From contig CAJXPP010000063.1 in assembly GCA_913058195.1 (NCBI GenBank), positions 1 to 9,892 on the forward strand: DNA of 9,892 bases. The letters are read 5' to 3'. The DNA is from an uncultured Gammaproteobacteria bacterium (lineage in GTDB: Bacteria > Pseudomonadota > Gammaproteobacteria > Nitrosococcales > Methylophagaceae). Below are positions 6,750-9,892 of this stretch, piece by piece; position 1 is the stretch's first letter; every line of letters starts with the position of its first letter. The translations under genes and the position numbers were made by a program. The notes beneath the pieces are model-generated. The model was not told the DNA's origin. It did not search any database and worked only from the letters and a program-made list of their open reading frames with translations.

Positions 6750-8053
6750 TATGCCTTACCACTTTTAGGTAAATGTTTCTCAACCTGTGTTGATAATGCT
6801 GTGCGAATAGTTTCTGATGGAATACGATTTAATACGTCAACCGCAAAGGCATGAGTTAATAAGCTACGCGCTGTTACTTCATCTAAACCACGAGCACGTA
6901 AGAAGAATAAATTATCCTCATTAAGCTGACCAACCGTACTACCATGAGCACTTTTCACATCATCGGCATAAATTTCCATTTCAGGTTTAGTGTCAATCTC
7001 ACAGCCACGTGAAAGTAGTAAATTATGGTTCTGTTGATTTGCATCTGTTTTTTGAGCATCTTTGTGTACAATTACTTTACCGTTAAATACGGCGTGGCTT
7101 TGCTCATCTAAGACACCTTTAAATAACTCATCACTGGTCGTATCTGGCACCAGATGATCAATTCGTGTGTGATGATCAATATGTTGTTCGCCCGTAGCAA
7201 TATACAGACCATCCATCGTAGTATGAGACTGCTTACCCATTAGCTTACTATGAACATCTGTACGGGACAGCTTGCCGCCTAAGGCTATCGAACTTGTATT
7301 CCAACGACTACCAACACCCTGTGTAGCGGCAAGCGTTGCAATATGATATGCGTTACTAGACTCTTGTTGCAGCTTATAGTGATTAAGCTCAGCATCGCTG
7401 GATAACACCACTTCACTGACCACATTCGTTAAGGACATCGCATCACTTAAAGTAGCGTAATGTTCAATAACAGTAGCCTGACTATTTTCAGCCATAACAA
7501 TTACATTACGTAAATGCGTGGCGAGATTAGTTGTAACACCCGTGTTAATGACTAATACTTCAATTGCTTTATCAACTTTTACATCAGCAGCAATTACCAT
7601 CGTAAAACCGTCATTCATAAGCAAAGTATTCAAGCCATTAAGGCCTTCTTTACTAATATCGATTTGTTGACCGATATGCGGTTGTGCTTGCTCTAATCCT
7701 TGTTCAGAAGACAGCGGACAAATAAAAACACCTTCTTGTAAATCATCTAACTTAGACAAGTTTGCAGAAAAAGTGCCATCAACAATGACTAAGCGATGAC
7801 TATCTTCTAGTAGAGCCAGCTCATCACACTGTGTTTCGTTGACATCACTAGTAAGTACTTGATGAGTAAACTCTTGCTGAGCCATTTCCCACAGGCTAGT
7901 GTATTTCCAATCTTCTTGTTTTTTAGAGGGTAAGCCTTGGCTATTAAATTGAGTCAATGCTTTAAGACGTAAACTCTTTAACCAAGCTAAATCGCTACCT
8001 AGTTCTGGAGTCATACTGGCAAATGGTGTTGCCAATTCGGTTAAATTTTTCAT
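6749..8053 (-). CDS. sufD: SufD, Fe-S assembly scaffold subunit
   Basis: SufD pairs with SufB, and both bind SufC, forming the SufBC2D complex where nascent Fe-S clusters are built. The 434-residue protein has a variable N-terminal helical region containing QEDWKYTSLW, a central beta-helix, and the conserved C-terminal block. The block includes HHTRIDHLVPDTTSDELFKGV, AVFNGKVIVHKDAQKTDA and YADDVKSAHGSTVGQ. His370 in SAHG corresponds to E. coli His360, a proposed cluster ligand at the SufB-SufD interface. The cysteine that E. coli has two residues before this histidine, as I recall, is serine here. AGAGG (8064-8060), inside the last codons of sufC, sits six bases before the ATG. The gap to sufC is one base. 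Confidence 0.97.
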   Translation of the reverse strand: MKNLTELATPFASMTPELGSDLAWLKSLRLKALTQFNSQGLPSKKQEDWKYTSLWEMAQQEFTHQVLTSDVNETQCDELALLEDSHRLVIVDGTFSANLSKLDDLQEGVFICPLSSEQGLEQAQPHIGQQIDISKEGLNGLNTLLMNDGFTMVIAADVKVDKAIEVLVINTGVTTNLATHLRNVIVMAENSQATVIEHYATLSDAMSLTNVVSEVVLSSDAELNHYKLQQESSNAYHIATLAATQGVGSRWNTSSIALGGKLSRTDVHSKLMGKQSHTTMDGLYIATGEQHIDHHTRIDHLVPDTTSDELFKGVLDEQSHAVFNGKVIVHKDAQKTDANQQNHNLLLSRGCEIDTKPEMEIYADDVKSAHGSTVGQLNEDNLFFLRARGLDEVTARSLLTHAFAVDVLNRIPSETIRTALSTQVEKHLPKSGKA

Positions 8054-8054
8054 C

Positions 8055-8801
8055 TTAAGCCTCTTTGTTAACCCAGCTATAACCCGTTTTCTCTAATTCT
8101 TTGGCTAGCTCTTTATCACCAGATTTAACAATTTGACCATCAGACAATACATGGACAAAATCAGGCACAATATAGTCAAGAAGACGTTGGTAATGAGTGA
8201 TCATCACAATAGAACGTTCAGCTGAACGCAAAGCATTCACACCTTTTGATACCGTTTTTAAAGCATCAATATCGAGGCCTGAATCTGTTTCATCAAGAAT
8301 AGCTAATGAAGGTTCTAATAAAGCCATTTGTAAGATTTCATTACGCTTTTTCTCACCACCAGAAAAACCTTCGTTAACCCCACGATGTAAAAACTGCTCA
8401 TCCATTTGAACTAGCTCTAATTTGCTACGAACTAATGTTAAAAAATCAATCGCATCGAGATCATCTAAACCTTGATATTTACGCACTGCATTTAGTGCTG
8501 CTTTAAGTAAGTAGATATTACTTACACCAGGAATTTCTACTGGATATTGAAATGCTAAGAATACGCCACGTTGAGCACGTTCTTCAGCTGCTAATGATAA
8601 TAAGTCTTGGTCTTTATATATCACTTCACCTTGAGTGATTTCATAGCCATCACGACCTGCTAATACATTTGATAAGGTGCTTTTACCTGCACCATTGGGG
8701 CCCATGATTGCGTGGACCTCACCTGCATTCACAGTTAAGTTAATCCCACGTAAAATTTCTTTGCCGCCAACACTGGCATGAAGGTTTTTAATTTCTAACA
8801 T
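8055..8801 (-). CDS. sufC: SufC, Fe-S assembly ABC-type ATPase
   Basis: SufC is the cytoplasmic ATPase of the SufBCD complex; its dimerisation on ATP binding reshapes SufB-SufD so that a cluster can form. The 248 residues match the E. coli length. Walker A is GPNGAGKST (34-42, Lys40), with the Q-loop at FQYP (Gln85). The ABC signature is GFSGGEKKRNE (145-155). Walker B is LAILDETDSGLD (166-177) with catalytic Glu171, and the switch His203 is in MITH. The EKKRNE extension of the signature and the ETDSGLDIDALK stretch are specific to SufC and rule out a transporter ATPase. The ATG has AGAG seven bases upstream. It follows sufB after 36 bases. Confidence 0.99.
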   Translation of the reverse strand: MLEIKNLHASVGGKEILRGINLTVNAGEVHAIMGPNGAGKSTLSNVLAGRDGYEITQGEVIYKDQDLLSLAAEERAQRGVFLAFQYPVEIPGVSNIYLLKAALNAVRKYQGLDDLDAIDFLTLVRSKLELVQMDEQFLHRGVNEGFSGGEKKRNEILQMALLEPSLAILDETDSGLDIDALKTVSKGVNALRSAERSIVMITHYQRLLDYIVPDFVHVLSDGQIVKSGDKELAKELEKTGYSWVNKEA

Positions 8802-8837
8802 GTTTAATCTCTTTAAATATTTTAGAGGACGCTTGGA

Positions 8838-9860
8838 TTAACCAACCGAGCCTTCGAGTGATAGGCCTAATAAATTTTGTGCTTCTACTGCAAATTCCAT
8901 TGGTAATTGTCGCATTACGTCTTTACAGAAGCCGTTAACAATCATCGATACCGCATCTTCAACATCCATTCCGCGTTGTTTACAGTAAAACAATTGGTCT
9001 TCACTGATTTTTGATGTTGAGGCTTCATGTTCAACCTGAGCGGTTGGGTTTTTAACCTCTATATATGGGAAGGTATGTGCACCACATTTATCACCCATTA
9101 ATAATGAATCACATTCGGTATGGTTACGTGCATTTTCAGCATTAGGTCCCATTCGTACTAAACCGCGATATGAATTCTGAGATCGACCTGCAGAGATACC
9201 TTTTGAAATAATAGTTGAGCTGGTGTTTTTACCCAGATGAACCATCTTCGTGCCAGTATCTGCCTGCTGCATATTATTAGTCACAGCAACTGAGTAAAAC
9301 TCGCCGGTAGAATTATCACCTTGCAAAATAACACTTGGATATTTCCATGTTACTGCCGATCCAGTTTCAACTTGTGTCCATGACACTTTTGAACTTTCAC
9401 CACGACATGCAGCACGTTTAGTTACAAAGTTAAAAATACCACCTTTGCCATTTTCATCACCCGGATACCAATTCTGAACAGTAGAGTATTTAATTTCAGC
9501 GCGATCATGAGCGACCAATTCAACTATCGCAGCATGCAGCTGATTTTCATCACGCATCGGTGCAGTACAGCCTTCAAGATAACTTACATATGAATCATCA
9601 TCAGCGATGATTAATGTGCGTTCAAACTGGCCTGTATTAGCTGCATTGATACGAAAGTAGGTAGATAATTCCATCGGACACCGCTTGCCTTTTGGAATAT
9701 ATACAAACGAACCATCACTAAATACAGCTGAGTTTAGGGCAGCATAAAAGTTATCTTTATACGAAACCACACTGCCTAAATATTTTTTAATCAGTTCAGG
9801 ATGTTCGTGAACAGCTTTAGAAAACGGCATAAACAAGATACCCTCTTCTGCTAATTTATC
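8838..9860 (-). CDS. sufB: SufB, Fe-S assembly scaffold subunit, 5' end cut by adapter
   Basis: SufB is the main scaffold on which Fe-S clusters are built and the point of sulfur entry to SufBCD. The genomic part encodes 340 residues, the C-terminal two thirds; about 140-155 N-terminal residues are missing compared with the 495-residue E. coli protein. Visible blocks include VYIPKGKRCPMELSTYFRIN, SYLEGCTAP (cysteine matching the E. coli Cys254 region), YSTVQNWYPGD, GKNTSSTIISKGISAG and QNSYRGLV. The likely cluster or persulfide residues are present: Cys in TECDS (codon 9113-9111, equivalent to E. coli Cys405) and HE in VEHEAST (equivalent to His433-Glu434). An apparent ATG at 9875 is adapter sequence encoding MYKRQ and is not the start. 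First gene seen of the suf operon. Confidence 0.97.
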   Translation of the reverse strand, partial: DKLAEEGILFMPFSKAVHEHPELIKKYLGSVVSYKDNFYAALNSAVFSDGSFVYIPKGKRCPMELSTYFRINAANTGQFERTLIIADDDSYVSYLEGCTAPMRDENQLHAAIVELVAHDRAEIKYSTVQNWYPGDENGKGGIFNFVTKRAACRGESSKVSWTQVETGSAVTWKYPSVILQGDNSTGEFYSVAVTNNMQQADTGTKMVHLGKNTSSTIISKGISAGRSQNSYRGLVRMGPNAENARNHTECDSLLMGDKCGAHTFPYIEVKNPTAQVEHEASTSKISEDQLFYCKQRGMDVEDAVSMIVNGFCKDVMRQLPMEFAVEAQNLLGLSLEGSVG

Positions 9861-9892
9861 CTGTCTCTTATACACATCTGACGCTGCCGACG
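9861..9892 (-). other. Nextera read-1 adapter (not genomic)
   Basis: Bases 9861-9879 (ctgtctcttatacacatct) are the complement of the Tn5 mosaic end. Bases 9880-9892 (gacgctgccgacg) are the complement of the read-1 adapter stem, missing its last base. On the minus strand the mosaic end supplies ATG TAT AAG AGA CAG in frame with sufB, giving the well-known false N terminus MYKRQ. Confidence 0.98.

Noticed and set aside
8802..8837. sufB-sufC gap as a separate promoter region
   Set aside because: Only 36 bases, with a usable ribosome site for sufC but no convincing -35/-10 pair; ordinary operon spacing.
50..9860. CRISPR array, transposon, phage, toxin-antitoxin, tRNA or a novel defence system
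   Set aside because: No direct-repeat array, transposase, integrase or RNA gene was recognised. Every large frame belongs to a known housekeeping family, and the tandem gene packing leaves no unexplained stretch above 100 bases.

Overview
This is a 9.8 kb chromosomal fragment, probably from an A+T-rich gammaproteobacterium. It carries sequencing adapter at both ends. Bases 1-49 are the Illumina Nextera i7-side adapter and bases 9861-9892 are the complement of the Nextera read-1 adapter. The genomic insert is therefore about 50-9860, and both terminal genes are cut by the adapter joins. The organism guess rests on three things: the pcnB-folK-panB-panC order typical of Gammaproteobacteria, a poly(A) polymerase I that aligns closely with the E. 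coli protein (catalytic D80 and D82 at the same positions), and a basic PcnB tail. Genus cannot be settled by eye; Methylophaga/Cycloclasticus-like marine groups would fit but are only a guess.

All ten recognised genes lie on the minus strand, so transcription runs from high to low coordinates. The right half (9860 down to 4734) is an Fe-S cluster assembly operon, sufB(partial)-sufC-sufD-sufS-sufU-sufT. SufB, SufC and SufD form the scaffold/ATPase complex. SufS takes sulfur from cysteine, SufU accepts the persulfide, and SufT is a DUF59/MIP18-type maturation factor. The operon uses SufU, not SufE, and no sufA, sufE or regulator gene is visible; its promoter lies beyond the right edge.

A 99-base gap (4635-4733) separates this from the left half. 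It holds a good candidate sigma70 promoter with an extended -10, and no convincing terminator. The left half (4634 down to 50) is pcnB-folK-dNK-like kinase-panB-panC-panD. This combines RNA polyadenylation, a folate step (HPPK), a deoxynucleoside-kinase-like protein and the pantothenate enzymes. PanB makes ketopantoate, PanD makes beta-alanine, and PanC joins pantoate to beta-alanine. PanB consumes 5,10-methylenetetrahydrofolate, which gives a metabolic link to folK. Most junctions overlap by 1-4 bases or are 1-10 bases apart, implying translational coupling. The wider gaps are sufB-sufC (36 nt), the pcnB leader (99 nt) and panC-panD (52 nt).

I found no mobile element, CRISPR array, RNA gene or unknown gene cassette, and no evidence for an undescribed system. 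The points most worth a second look are the SufS/SufU residue pairing, the pcnB leader and the adapter contamination with its false protein ends.
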